From Hetaerina americana (taxonomy: Eukaryota; Arthropoda; Insecta; Odonata; Calopterygidae): 64,000 bases of DNA. This document shows, one piece after another, positions 19,725 through 32,796 of this stretch. The DNA lies in contig JAKTNV010000062.1 in assembly GCA_022747635.1 (NCBI GenBank), forward strand, positions 1,873,964 to 1,937,963, read 5' to 3'. A program made the translations under genes and the position numbers. Within the stretch, counting starts at the first letter, position 1; every line of letters starts with the position of its first letter. The notes beneath the pieces were generated by a model. It saw only the letters and a program-made list of their open reading frames with translations. It made no database searches and had not been told where the DNA came from.

Positions 19725-20453
19725 TCAGTGGGCTTGGTTCAGCCCGGGGGGTTTAAACGACTGGGTCACCCAGATATGCGCCATCTCGCGGGTTCTCACT
19801 TCTATTATACTCGCCGATTTGGGAAGGATTTCAATAACCGAAACAGAGAAGCAGTCGTCAAAAGATTGGTTGTGGGAAGCGGTGTGAGTAGGGATGGGGT
19901 AATTAAGAAAGGTGGGAGATTTGGTGGAATATCGGTGGTTATTCATGCGGAGGGAAAGTGCGGTCGTGCATTCGCCCACGTAGAAGGCAGGGCAGAAGTT
20001 ACAGGAGAGGCGATATATAATATTTTTTGAGGTACAGGTGGCGAGTGGTTGGGAGTTGGTACTGAGTGAGGGGGAGGGTCTTAAAAGATGACAGCATTTG
20101 CAGCGTGGGCGGTTGCATGGTGCGGATAGGGGCGGGGGAGAGACGGGGGTGCTTGCAGTTGGATTTGTGAACTTAAAGATGTCTCGCAGGTTCGACGGGC
20201 GTTTAAATGAAACAGAGGGACAGTGTGGGAACAAAAGTGATGTGGACTGAGTGTTATTGATAATTGGGAAGAGGTCACGGATTAGATGTTTAATTTTGTG
20301 TGTTCCGGGGAAGAAAGTGGTGATAAGATTAGGGCATTTTGGGCGGTTTGGTTTGGGGAGGGGAGTGTATTGTGTTGACGGTTTGAGGATTTTACTGTTT
20401 AGCAGTTTTTCGGGGTACCCACATTTTCTGAGGGATTCATGCAGCTGGTCCAA
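19725..20453 (-). CDS. PLE-3 linker and GIY-YIG endonuclease domain (intact segment)
   Basis: A 242-codon open frame, the longest intact PLE segment in the window. It begins after the RT thumb (DQLHESLRKCGYPEKLLN). A linker follows with an APCNRPRCKCCHL zinc-knuckle-like motif (about residue 130) and a second cysteine pair (LSCNFC). The GIY-YIG domain then reads NIIYRLSCNFCPAFYVGECT, ALSLRMNNHRYS and PTHTASHNQSFDDCFSVSVI, ending RTREMAHIWV-QSFKPPGLNQAH. The conserved Tyr, Arg and a C-terminal Glu expected for catalysis are present. In Neptune-type PLEs the cysteine motif sits between RT and nuclease. The frame is separated from the RT piece by a frameshift near 20470, so it would not be made as a normal fusion. 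Confidence 0.75.
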   Translation of the reverse strand: MDQLHESLRKCGYPEKLLNSKILKPSTQYTPLPKPNRPKCPNLITTFFPGTHKIKHLIRDLFPIINNTQSTSLLFPHCPSVSFKRPSNLRDIFKFTNPTASTPVSPPPLSAPCNRPRCKCCHLLRPSPSLSTNSQPLATCTSKNIIYRLSCNFCPAFYVGECTTALSLRMNNHRYSTKSPTFLNYPIPTHTASHNQSFDDCFSVSVIEILPKSASIIEVRTREMAHIWVTQSFKPPGLNQAH

Positions 20454-20480
20454 GTATTTCTGTTGGGAGGGGGTGTTATT

Positions 20481-20765
20481 TCAGAGACGGAAGCCACGGA
20501 TAGAGAGTGAGAATGGGATGGAGCGCTTTGTGTGAGGAGGATGGCAGCTGTCGAAATGAAGATATTGTTGCTTATTGGTTGGTTTAATGTGGACTGAAGT
20601 GTGAAACGTATTGTTTTGGAGGTGAATATCGATATCTAGGAAGGTAATATTCGAGTCGGATATAGAAGAAGTGAATGATACTGAGGAGGAGGAGTTGAGA
20701 GAGGAAATGAAAGAGGATAAAGTTTCGCGTCCGTGGGACCAGGTACGTGGGACCGTACCAGGCAC
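20481..20765 (-). pseudogene. PLE-3 reverse transcriptase remnant
   Basis: Minus-strand frame with TWSHGRETLSSFISSLNSSS, SISDSNITFLDIDIHLQNN and TNKQQYLHFDSCHPPHTKRS, the blocks following the catalytic motif in PLE RTs. Where the catalytic Y-x-D-D should lie (about 20745-20770) the sequence reads RYVPGTVPRTWSHG, so the motif has been replaced or scrambled next to the 5' truncation point. Confidence 0.75.
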
Positions 20766-20906
20766 GTACCGGTAATGGCAATCTCGCTGGAGAAAATGCG
20801 TGGAGGCCCAAGGACAGTACTTTGAAGAATTTTAAGTAATTGTCCAAATCTGTTGAATAAATTGCTTAAAAAATGATTGCATTACTTTGGGAACGAACCC
20901 GGAATA

Positions 20907-21823
20907 CAGGGTTCGTCCGGAAAATAAGTGTACTGATTTTTTCCCGCCGCTCCAGGCGCGCCCAGCACCGCTCTGACGGGCTGCGATTGGAGGGGGTATG
21001 TTGGCAAGGGACGCTGAAAAAGGCAGTCGGCTCTGAGCTGTGGTGTAGTGAGGAGCTCTGTTAACGCGAACCTCCACGCTCGACCCACGTCACGGAACGC
21101 GATGCCGAAGTTTTTGGAGTAGCGTTATTCCATCAAATTTGCGGTAAAGCTTGGGAAATCGTCTACCGAAACTGTCGGTATGATTAACCAGGCTTACAGG
21201 GAGTCAGCCATGTCCAGAAACATGATCTTTCGGTGGCACAAGATGTTCGTGGAGGGCAGAGAAGAGGTCGACGACGAACCACGGCCTGGACGCCCATCAA
21301 CGACACTCACCGACGAAAATGTGCGAAAAGTTCGCGATGTACTGAACTCTGATCGTCGTCTTAGTGTTCGGATGATAGCAGAGCAGTGTAATGTGCCAAA
21401 AACAATAGTGCACGAGATTATTAGGGAGCAATTACAGATGCGAAAAATTTGTGCAAAGTTGGTGCCGAAAGTGCTCAGTGATGATCAAAGACTCAATCGT
21501 TTGGAAATCGCGACATAACTTGCGGATCACTGCAAAAATGATCCATATTTTTTAGAGGACTTCTTTCTGTTCCCGAAGATAACGAGGAGTTTGAAAGGAA
21601 CGCGATACGGGACTTTGGACGCCGTCAAAGAGGCCGTGACGACGTGTCTTCGAGAGGTTCCCGATGATGCCTTCGCGGCAGCGTTCCAGGGATGGGAACG
21701 CCGCTGGAACGAGTGTATCGACTCTCAAGGGTCCTATTTTGAGGAATATTAGCTTAAGATATGTTAAAGTGTAATAAATTTTTTTTCCTGAGCTCAGTAC
21801 ACTTATTTTCCGGACGAACGCTG
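20907..21823 (+). mobile_element. Mariner-1: internally deleted mariner with 30-bp TIRs
   Basis: The ends are 30-bp terminal inverted repeats (20907-20936 and 21794-21823) differing at one position, each starting CAG then a GTTCGTCCGGAAAATAAG-type sequence, flanked by TA on both sides (20905-20906 and 21824-21825), as expected for mariner/Tc1 insertion. At 917 bp it is about 350 bp shorter than a full mariner (about 1.3 kb). The missing part is the catalytic core, making it a deletion derivative that could only be mobilised by a transposase supplied in trans. Confidence 0.92.
21180..21518 (+). pseudogene. Mariner transposase N-terminal (DNA-binding) half
   Basis: The 112-codon frame reads INQAYRESAMSRNMIFRWHK, then FVEGREEVDDEPRPGRPST, TDENVRKVRDVLNSDRRLSV and LVPKVLSDDQRLNRLEI. 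These are the paired helix-turn-helix domains and the GRPST linker of mariner transposases. The WVPRLL-like motif reads LVPKVL. The D-x(n)-D core is absent. After a stop at 21516 the sequence jumps to the C-terminal part: FLFPKITRSLKG and FQGWERRWNECIDSQGSYFE, ending in a stop at 21750. The last catalytic-region block (FFLFPK) survives, the first two aspartates do not. Confidence 0.85.
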
Positions 21824-22109
21824 TATGCATCTTGAAGTATAGTCTCATGGAGGTCGACAATAATTTAAATGGAGAAGCGAGATTGAGTCCTTTCGTCCAT
21901 TCTTTACCCAGTTGTTGTATATATATTAAGAACGATTCTGGTAATTTCAATTTTTTCATTTTTAGTTTTAACTTTAAGGTCAAAACAGGTTTTTTCAGTG
22001 TCTGAGTAACCTAAATGCGTTCTTGGGCGGATATTATTGGACCCTCTGCCCTTGGTTGAGTTCGCTAAAATGCTTTTATGTTGGCTCTAACTGAAGTATT
22101 TTCCCGCTG

Positions 22110-22395
22110 TGTGTGTGTGTGGCGACGCATTACACGTAGTCCTCGATCGTTTTGGGGAAAGTACGGCGACGGAGCGGCACCCCGCCTCCCACCCCCCTGC
22201 CCCCCATCCCCCCGGCCGCCCCTATCACGGCTCGATTTGCCCGCAATGCCCTTATCGCTTCTCGCTCTCTCGCTCTCTCTCTCGCTCTCCTGCGACCTCC
22301 AACCACCAACCCCGAGCGGTGGTGGTGTGCTAAGCGCGCGAGAGGCCATTTCACGTGACCCGAACGCGTGTGCGGACGAAATCATAGTTTTATTA
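22110..22395. promoter_or_regulatory. CpG-rich island, candidate promoter
   Basis: GC-rich and CpG-rich against AT-rich surroundings, with a C-homopolymer-rich stretch, a (CT)n stretch with CGCTCT repeats (22258-22292), and a TTCACGTGAC E-box-like palindrome near 22348. No exon could be identified downstream, so assignment to a gene is not possible. It could also be an old GC-rich repeat. Confidence 0.3.
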
Positions 22396-22970
22396 TCACG
22401 AATCACGGCTACAGAAAATCGTTTCCCAAGTCGTAGATAATTAATTCCCTTTCTTCATACGTAATTGTTGAAGGGGGAAATATTAACTTCACGGATAGTA
22501 TAATTATATACTCGAGGTTTTCAAAAGAAATACACGTAACTTGAACACGTTCATTTAATGTTTTACTGCGCTTAATACTAACCCTGGGTAGACGTGTTTC
22601 CGCTTTTCGGATTTCTCTCTGTGAGAAGGTGTTGTTTTGGACGTGGTACCTCAAAGAAACATTTATATTAGAGCAATATATTTTTAAGGCTGACGTTTTA
22701 ACTAATAATAGATGGACCAATAAAATTTTTGTCAAGATCAAACAAACCGCTCTGGTCTTTTTTTACATTTTATCACAGTTTGGCCCACCTTAACTTCCGT
22801 GTTAAAAAGAGTTTGAAATTAAACGAATATTTTTTACTCGAATTTGTGAAGCGCCATTTTATATTTTAAATACGATAGAAATAGCATGTTAGGACGGTAC
22901 TAAACCATCATACGGTTAAATAATTACGCTTTCTCATCCTATTGACCGTTCTCTACATATTGATAGTGAT
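22396..22970. other. Unannotated spacer
   Basis: AT-rich; nothing recognised on either strand. Confidence 0.35.
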
Positions 22971-22975
22971 GTGAT

Positions 22976-23065
22976 TGATAGTGATACAGATTGATCTATT
23001 GATAGTGATACAGATTGATCTATTGATAGTGATACAGATTGATCTATTGATAGTGATACAGATTG
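22976..23065. repeat. 24-bp minisatellite, about 3.75 units
   Basis: Perfect tandem copies of a 24-bp unit beginning TGATAGTGATACAGATTG, starting at 22976, 23000, 23024 and 23048 (last copy partial). A degenerate half-unit precedes at 22960. Confidence 0.95.
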
Positions 23066-23928
23066 TTGCAGAAGGCTCTTTCGACCCTTTTGGATAAGGG
23101 AAGACCATCCTCATTGTCACCACCGACTAAGTGTTAAGTGCATTGGCCACCCATCTCGAGGGTCGTTGTCCGAAGCCCTGTGTGGTCATATCCTGACCCC
23201 TCTTTGGGGTGCTCTAGCTGGAGTATGCCGTCCGTCGGATGGGTAGCTGAATTGTTTGATCCATGTGCATTTTCCGTGAAGAGTAGATCTATGCCGAAGC
23301 CGGGTTTCCCTCCACCCTTCCTCCAATCCTTGGACGTGTTATCCTTATCAGATTACCCGCCTAGTCCTAAGGGGCATAATTGATTTCAGCTCCTAATACT
23401 AATGTCAGCTGTAGTAGCAATGTTAAAATCTACTACTGACTAATCGTAATCTTTTTATCGGGACGAAGGCCGAATCCAAATGTCCCCGCAAAGCAAAAAA
23501 TATCAGAAGAATCTGAAGATTAAGAATAAACTAGGAGAGGGGATAGTTTGAAAGCTATTCTTTTATTATACCTTAAATAGGGAAACACTTAAAAGAGAGG
23601 GCATTATAGTCATCATCGAGAGTATTTGAAATCCGAAGATTGGTTTACTGCAGTCGATTCCATTCTTCTCTATTCAGTTGTGTAACTCCAACTCACCCCC
23701 TGCCTTACGTCTTTATTAATTTTTCCTATGTACTTGTCTCTTGGTCTTCCTCTCGTGATCTTCCTTTCGATTGTCTTCCCGTCTACGTATCATGTTTCTA
23801 ACTAGTCTACTTAGTCTACTACGACGTTTCCAATCCACTTAGAGTTCTTCATTGCCGTAGACTTTTCTTTAAATTGACCTTCCCTCCTCTGCTCTTCTCT
23901 AGACTTTCCTGCTCTTCACTTGGTCAAT
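23066..23928. other. Unannotated spacer
   Basis: A plus-strand frame at 23138-23383 shows no known motif. 23640-23930 is pyrimidine-rich. No gene called. Confidence 0.35.
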
Positions 23929-23932
23929 TTAA

Positions 23933-25399
23933 CCCTTTGCACTTTTTGGGTGATTTTTCCTCGATTGCCTTAGTCTACTCGGGATTCAATTTTTTAAATA
24001 CCCCAAATTAGCTAAGCGTGGAACTAGAATGAAAAACTAGAGTTTCTTTTAATACAAACTTATTTATTTGGATTTTTGACATAATTATTGATAAATTTAT
24101 TGATAAACCATAATTTAAACTCTATAATTTTTCATGGTATGATATTTTTGGAAGCATTCACCAACATGAAGACCTGGTTTACATTCACACGTCTCACAGA
24201 TATATATCGTCTCTCTTCTTCCTCCTTTGATTTTTCGGTCAGAGCAAACCGCACAATCTTTATGTTTTTTGTTAGGGTGACGTTTGATTATATGGAGTTT
24301 TCCATCTAAACGTTGCTCTATGTTTGTGGATGGTAATCTAACCCTGGAAGCTTGTGTACCATCTCGGAATTCTCCAAAGAGATTGTGTACTAGTTTCCTA
24401 ACAAATTTCACATGCGAGATTGGTTTTTCATTTTTTCTTTGTTGGCATTCTTTATACGATATAAATGAATTTACAACACTGACCTGAAGCCCCCAGAAAA
24501 ACAATTTACGCCACCATTTTAGAGTTTTCCTCATGAAACGGCTGCTTTCTAATTCTTTGGAATACTTATCCATCGTGAGGAGGGGAAAATCGGTCATAAT
24601 GAGCAACTACTAGCTGGCAAAGGATTCGTCCTAAGGGAAAGCATCTGTTGTAAGAGAATCCTCTGTAAACAGGGAAACACCTGCGTTATGCTTCTAGAAA
24701 CGTAAGTAAACCTCGGAGACTAAGATAAGGAAGGTTTTTTTACCACAGGAGGATGATGCAACCCCAAAAAAGCACGACTCCAGGAAAAGTCCTAAGGTTC
24801 GTGTTTTACCATGAATATAATAGATCATATCTTGGACCCTCCTACTCAAGATTCCTGACTATGCAATAGATAGGAAAAGAGCAGGCAGAATGTTTGATGA
24901 GACAGCGGACACTAGGAAGAAAAGGAAATGAAAGAGTCCAAACTAGAAAGCAATGAACTAAGGGTCAGCTGACTGAGGTAACTTTACATTCTGGCGATCT
25001 TTTTTCAGACACCGATAATCTCTAAAAGACATTGCTTTACATTTAGCTGACTTCCAAGTAATGAAGGGCAAACAACGCAAATGAAAAAGAACTTACAACA
25101 CAGTAAATAGATGACAAAAAACGTCTGCGTGGGTGGTGGCATCCTTTGGGAGACGGCATTTATGTCGACGACGACATCATGGGTGGGATACTATTCATTT
25201 ATGAAACAAGCCATGCTATTAATTAGGCTTTAACTTTCCTCTTCCTTTCATGCAGATGATTACAAGAAAAGTTATTGGAAAAATAGACAAAAATCCCAAT
25301 TCCCCTCGTGGTGAAACTCCGTGTCGAGTGTGGCTCGACATACGAGCTGCTGCCGTTGCCAACCGTGTCGAGTCACACTCGACATCCGAGTGCAAAAGG
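23933..25399 (-). mobile_element. piggyBac-like element, internally deleted
   Basis: TTAA target sites sit at 23929-23932 and 25400-25403. The terminal inverted repeats start CCCTTTGCACT (left) and CCTTTTGCACT (right, minus strand), the classic piggyBac-type ends. A 19-bp repeat, TGTCGAGTGTGGCTCGACA, lies at 25322-25340 and an inverted near-copy at 25366-25384, both themselves palindromic, forming subterminal transposase-binding-like repeats. Length is 1.47 kb against roughly 2.3-3 kb for autonomous elements. Only the C-terminal end of the transposase is present. Confidence 0.88.
24115..24606 (-). pseudogene. piggyBac transposase C-terminal fragment
   Basis: The 163-codon frame carries RFMRKTLKWWRKLFFWGLQV, SVVNSFISYKECQQRKNEKP, HVKFVRKLVHNLFGEF, a RLDGKLHIIKRHPNKK block and a C-terminal cysteine-rich domain: C-x2-C, a basic stretch with RRETIYICETC, then C and H ligands in HVGECFQKYHT. 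This matches the end of the DDE_Tnp_1_7 fold and the zinc-binding ring-finger-like domain of piggyBac/PGBD transposases. The catalytic aspartates in the N-terminal two thirds are absent. The Met at 24606 is internal. The stop at 24115 looks natural. Confidence 0.88.
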
Positions 25400-25403
25400 T
25401 TAA

Positions 25404-27389
25404 TCTTGAGCATTCTCCCCCGACACTGCATTCAAAAGACTTCTGTTCGTTTTCTTTTATGCCGCTTCTCCATACATATCCGTGTAATGGATACATGAGG
25501 ATCAGTCATGGAATTGTCCTCATCTATGGTCATAGAATGGAGAAACGTTTGCATATAGTGATGTAGACTCAGGATTTTTTTAAATATTTAGCAGTCTCGT
25601 TAACTACCTTTTCTTCACCTACACTCATCAAAGTTTAGGCGAAAATAATATACATAAATTCTTAACAAAACTCTGACATGCCAACAAAATGTTATGAGAA
25701 ACATTTTTTCAACGAAGAATCCCACCCTAAATAATGATCATCATTGCAAATAGTTTTTGCAAATTATTCGAAAAAGGCTTCGACTTTCTATTTCATTCGG
25801 TCGCCTTAAAGATTTCTCTTCCGTGCCAACTTTTGCGAAATAAATTTCTCCGCATTTCCCCCTCCTTCCTCCCCAAAGTGACGAAACAGCGAAAGGGGAC
25901 GTTCGTTATATGTAAAAACGCTTCTCCAAATTGATGGAAAATTGGACTCATGCATCGGATGGAAAAATATGACATCGTATTCCAAGGGAAACGACGGCGG
26001 GCTGCACTTGTCGTTCTCAATTATATTTGTGGATAATTTAACGAATCACGAACATTTTGGAGAGACTCCTTTTAGAATGTCGGAGTTCTCTCCCAAACAG
26101 AAGAGATGGGCAATGATTGCGAATCGCGGGAATTTTCTCTTTATGACCCCTCCTCGAGCGCGCTTGGCTTTGCGAAATGCTTTGCTTTTTTATGGCAGAG
26201 AAATAATGGACTACAGACACGTACGCACGAATGGGTCTCCTGGTCATCGCGCCACTTTAAAGCCTTGCGCCGCACCTGCCAACATATTACATCGTTTTAA
26301 AGGCATTCAGATTGGAAAATAAACCAGTTTCGGCGTCGAAGGAACAAAACTTGAAGAAAGAAAAAAACTGGACGAAGGCGAATGAAATTCGCGGGGAAAT
26401 GGATACGAGAGGAAATTTTTAAGCGCCCCGCAGGGCTTTCATGAGGCCTCCTGAGGCCTGAGGGACTTACAGACAAGGATTATTGATCCTGATAGGAAAG
26501 GAGTAGAAAACTAGGAAAACTAAGAGTCAATTGATGAGGAAAGGAGCTTCATGCTCAACGAAGGTAATTCAGATTGAATTGAATTATAATTATGATTACG
26601 AATATATTTGTCATTTGGCAATTTTACTTGTGAAATGTAGCAGAATATGAAACAGTTCCTCCAGATATTCTCAAATCATTTAGGATCTACAGCAATTTGA
26701 AACCCCGGAAGCTGCCTCAAAGGCACGTGGCGGTGGATGTAAAAACACCAACCATACGATCACAACTATTATTTCATACGCGCACTTGAATATACTAGAG
26801 ATATCAGCTAAAATAGTGATTTAAAACTGCAATAGAAGATGCTTAACCCTAAAAACCCCTGTCATTATTCAAACAGGATTCAAATGAATATGACCGCTCC
26901 AATTAGGATATTTTGACATGAATGGCATAAGTTATTATTTGATTATCAGGAATATCTGGCTTTAATGCATTACCTTTTTAGTAAATCCTTTTGAATATCA
27001 CCACGAATTATGCCAAAAGAGTGGATTTTTCTTTTAAATATGCTCAGCAGTTAATTTTTCGTCTAATTGTGTTTTTATGCTTATTTTATAGTATATTAGG
27101 CCATTTTAAAAACACATATACCTTTAAAAATTGGCTTAATCATTAAATGCCTGTCTTGTAGGAAATATTTTCCGGTCACTGGTTCGATTTAGTCGTAATA
27201 TCGCATCGTGTAATGGAACGAGTACTTATGTCGATTCTTTCGGTTATGGTGTCTCTCTCCTTTCATTAATCGAAAATAGCCGAAATCATGAATAGCATAT
27301 GGGATCCTCACGAAGTTGGATTGATTGCCGATTTTGATCGCGTGCAGCATCAGAGGAGATAGACTTGTAAAACGTTGTTAAGATAAACT
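25404..27389. other. Unannotated region
   Basis: No TE or gene recognised. A 126-codon plus-strand frame (25942-26322) has no motif. The stretch is moderately GC-balanced at 25.8-26.4 kb, then AT-rich to 27.4 kb. Confidence 0.3.
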
Positions 27390-27745
27390 TTCTAGCCTAT
27401 CCAATATATTATAGGAGCTAGGCTGGGAATCACTCAATGGAGCGAAGGTTAAATTACTCTATCAGTAAGATCACTTGCATGTGCATTAGAAGGGCATCTA
27501 TTTGGCAGTGATGTTGAAAAATGTATTATTACCCCCATTGCATAACGGTAGGAGAGATCATGCCAATAAAAACTGATATATTGAGTGTAGAGCAGATAGA
27601 TTTAAGATGTCATTTTTTCCACGAACAATAAGGGATCAGAATAACGTTTTCCGACCGCAGTTGGGTCATACTCGGGTCAATTTTACTTTAGTGTATATTC
27701 CCCCACTGCCACATCCCCTTGCGGTGGCTTGCAGGGTACTAAAAT
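27390..27745 (+). mobile_element. Decayed CR1/L2-like 3' end
   Basis: Frame-broken but alignable with 5020-5800: LGWESL, then MSFFPRTIRDQNNVFRPQLG, then a CCACATCCCCTTGCGGTGG / CTTGCAGGGTACT terminal block. Older than the copy at 4719 judging by stops. Confidence 0.65.
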
Positions 27746-29845
<2,100 letters not shown>

Positions 29846-30320
29846 TTAATGTCTCCAAATTCTCCAAAGGACGTGCCTTGGGCGTTGACACACACGTTTG
29901 CCCTTGCAGCTTTTCCACGACTCGAAGGCGGATTCCGGAAGGTCCTTAAGGGTTCGTGTGCTAGCTCCTATCATGGAACTTAGGATGGTGTCTCTAAGGG
30001 AGGATTTCACTATTGGGAATAGGAAATAGTATGTTGGTGCCAAGTTGGGACTGTAAGGGGGTTGGGGAATCGTCGCGATGTCGTTGCAGAAGGCCTTTGC
30101 AAGCAGACACTCGACTCTGCTCTCTTGATCGTCCGTTAAGACCTTCGGGAGGACGAGTAAAGCGCAGGTCATCTTTCGCGTCGCCGAATTTTCAGTAATG
30201 ATAACGGAGTGAACACTGTCATTGTCTTATATCAATGCCAATGGCACCATCTGCGATCTTGCGCAACCTCCATAACCGACGCCCTCTGAATTCAGCACTT
30301 CATGCAATACACGTCAGAAA
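29846..30320 (-). mobile_element. Mariner-4: deleted mariner remnant
   Basis: Minus-strand translation gives SVHSVIITENSATRK, then a TCALLVLPKVLTDDQESRVE block (related to the region of mariner-1 at 21430-21490). It then jumps directly to QPPYSPNLAPTYYFLFPIVK, the third catalytic block, and a C-terminal FESWKSCKGK. The usual SPDLAP-x-DFFLF motif reads SPNLAPTYYFLF, so the final aspartate is lost. The middle of the transposase (first two aspartates) is deleted. The TIRs are not clear. Confidence 0.75.
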
Positions 30321-30329
30321 AAAATGTTA

Positions 30330-30787
30330 CCAATACTTTTAATACAAACCTTGTACATGAAAATTTGAAATAATTTTATGAACATGTATTCTCAATATTA
30401 CTCTTTCAAATGGTAATGGAAAAACTTGTTTCCTTCGCATAAAAATCGACATGATTGTCCAGCGTTTAATGTCGCTCCTATGGGGACATATCTGAAGAAC
30501 AATGGATAAATAGTCCAGAAGCACATACTGTTTCCACAAAAGGCGGATATGATGCGCGTAGTCATATGGTAATTAACCTTGCGTGGAATTGCTATAGTGT
30601 CCACATTGCAGCATCTACTCTCCATTACTTGACTGATATCATTGAATATGTTGAAAAAACAGCAAAATTCGCATATTTTCAAAATATAACTCTTCAGTAC
30701 TAGCATGAGATACATTTTAAAACACGTTCAAAATATTAGTAAGAATGTCGTGCCCATAAACTCAATTCAACATCATATCTCTTTACG
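30330..30787. other. Unannotated spacer
   Basis: AT-rich; no recognised feature. Confidence 0.35.
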
Positions 30788-31372
30788 AAGTACGAGGGGA
30801 GTTTGAAAGGTTCTCGGAATCGTCACCAGATGCCAGCGCTAGCGCGGCGAGTCACCCACGTAGTAATAGGTAATCCTTTATCAATGAACACGAAACGCGT
30901 CAATGCTCTTAGAAGAGATCTGTGGTGCGGACGCCTTCCTGTTGTTGTCCCTATTGAGTGATTTGCGAAGATAGAAAAAATTGAGATTCCAGTGGTGATT
31001 TGCAAAAAAGGGTATGAAAGCAAAGGAGATTCATTCCAACTTTCAGAGCACTCTGCCAGGTGGCTGTGCTCCACCACATTATCACCTGTTGCCGAGTGGA
31101 CAAAAGAGTCTGAGTTTGGCCGGGACAGCTCAAATGATGATCGGCCAAAATACACCAGAAATGATTGCAAAAGCGCTTGAAACGGTCATGAAGGATCGCC
31201 GAATGTGAGTGGGAGAAATCGCTGAAACTGAAGGGATGGCATATGAACGGAAATATCACATTTTAACGGTCAAATCGGACATGAGAAAATTAATTTTAAA
31301 ATGGGTGCCGCGACTCTTGACACGCGATCAAAAACGCATCAGAATTGACATTTCCGTACAAGGTTAGATCCG
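30788..31372 (+). mobile_element. Mariner-5: 5' end of a mariner element
   Basis: Starts with a mariner-type terminal sequence (TACGAGGGGAGTTTGAAAGG). Downstream broken frames include a HTH-linker remnant and VGEIAETEGMAYERKYHILT, then MRKLILKWVPRLLTRDQKRI, the conserved WVPRLLT-DQK signature between the DNA-binding and catalytic domains. Sequence similarity ends near 31372 and no right TIR or catalytic core follows, so this is a 5' fragment. Confidence 0.75.
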
Positions 31373-32224
31373 TTTTAAAATCTCGCAGGATTATTTGGGT
31401 GTTCCACTTCTTTGATCAATCGTCACCAATCCGCGAACTAAGGAGACACATTCACTTCATGCATTCACGATCTGGCCCCCTTAAGAAAGATCGAACTGCG
31501 CATCGAAGCTGACGACCGTTGAACCTAATGCATTCAGACAGGTTTGTAAACCCTGGTGATCTACATGCCCTCATTTCAAATCTACTCTTCTACGACAGAG
31601 TGGGGATTTGATGGCGGGTACCATGCATATAAAGATGTAAAGAAAAACTACTGAAACGTAAACACGGAGCGAGGTATTGAACTTCCTGGAAACATGTTAT
31701 TTGAGAAAAAGCGAGAGGAAGACTGTGATGGAGAGGAATATAATAAATGGATAACTGAAATGCAAAGCGTTTTTGTTATGTCGTGTTAGGCTGGGCTTTG
31801 AGAGTTGGCAGAGCTTGAGTATTCAATCCGACTGAATACCACTTTTGACCGGTGGAATACATCTCTTTCGGATGATGAAACTAACATCTACGTCTAACCC
31901 TGTCTAATAATGACCGGGAATATCAAGTATCCAGACAATAGGAGAGTTCGTGCAAAATGGAACTCAAAAAACTCAATTAGTAGTAATACACATTTTATAC
32001 GGTTTCATTATGGTATTACAGATGAGGGAAAAATTATACCCTGAACATATACTGATCGATTCTGTAATCAATTTCTCTTAAATTACTTGCATGACAGTGG
32101 TCTTTCCTACAATCGTCACTGGGCGCTAACTTTATTGCTGTTTATTTTAACCATATTGTTCGGATTAAATTCTAGTACTTCGTGTTTATCTATCAGTTTA
32201 AATCGGGGATGTAATATTCTCGAT
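31373..32224. other. Unannotated spacer
   Basis: No recognised feature; no open frame of note. Confidence 0.35.
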
Positions 32225-32660
32225 ACAGATTTCACATCTACACCTACATAATACCCCGCAAGCCGCCACGAGGGCGTGGGGGGTGTTAGGTCACCACCCG
32301 TAAAAAGGAACAATGGCACATGCAAAATTAAAACATACATGCAAAACTACACCCACAGTGTCGTACAAACTTATGCAAAAATCCCTCCATCTAAAACTCG
32401 GGCAAATACATACACCATAAACCAACAAACAATTGCTCCCCAGGATGCAGTATGAAATACATCCAACAGCGCGCAAGCCAGAATTTGAAAAGGAAGATTG
32501 GGAAATTCCACCACCACATGGACATGCAACATACCTCCCCCGAGGGCACAGGTGGGGAACGCGACCCAAAAGGCAGCGGGAGGCACCCCCCGAACAGAGA
32601 GATAGAGGAGGGATGGATGGTGAAACTTAAAAACAGATATGGCAGAGCAAGCAATACTGT
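32225..32660 (-). mobile_element. CR1/L2-like 3' UTR and tail
   Basis: Minus-strand match to 5500-5810: CTGCATCCTGGGG-GCA, GTGGGTGTAGTTTTGCATG, a GTTCCTTTTTACGG-TGGTGA block, the CACCCCCCACGCCC block and CTTGCGGGGTATTATGTAG with the short ATGTAG-like tail at 32225-32250. Open frames across it are non-coding UTR. The tandem-repeat insertion at 32681 lies immediately upstream of its 5' limit. Confidence 0.8.
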
Positions 32661-32763
32661 TAAGAGCACTTATTTAATGTGAAGGATCTCAGTTTTTCCC
32701 GGCGTATTGTATTCAGGAAGTTCTCTCGGGTTTCCCACCGGGTCAGCGTGGTGTGCACCGACG

Positions 32764-32796
32764 TTTCGACGGCTAACTCTGCCATCGTCTTCAGGG
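32764..32796 (-). other. PLE terminal hairpin motif, family F3 (unit 1)
   Basis: Minus strand: CCCTGAAGAC, stem GATGGC/GCCGTC with loop AGAGTTA, then GAAAC. Confidence 0.65.

Larger units (their letters stand above)
19457..20800 (-). mobile_element. PLE-3: Neptune-type Penelope-like element, 5'-truncated
   Basis: Minus-strand element with RT remnant, cysteine-rich linker, GIY-YIG domain, 3' UTR with the F2 hairpin (19574-19601), and a terminal stretch ending at the AT tract. A second copy of its last 150 bp lies at 39985-40130. Confidence 0.85.

Noticed and set aside
22065..22440. Four overlapping frames on both strands in the GC-rich patch
   Set aside because: Low-complexity Arg/Pro/Ser-rich composition from CpG-rich and (CT)n DNA, with no domain and no preferred strand.
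24115..24309. Plus-strand frame overlapping the piggyBac fragment
   Set aside because: Antisense shadow of the transposase C-terminus, whose cysteine pattern and ends support the minus strand.
32371..32682. Several overlapping frames near the 190-bp repeats
   Set aside because: They lie in a CR1-like 3' UTR that aligns as non-coding DNA with 5500-5810.
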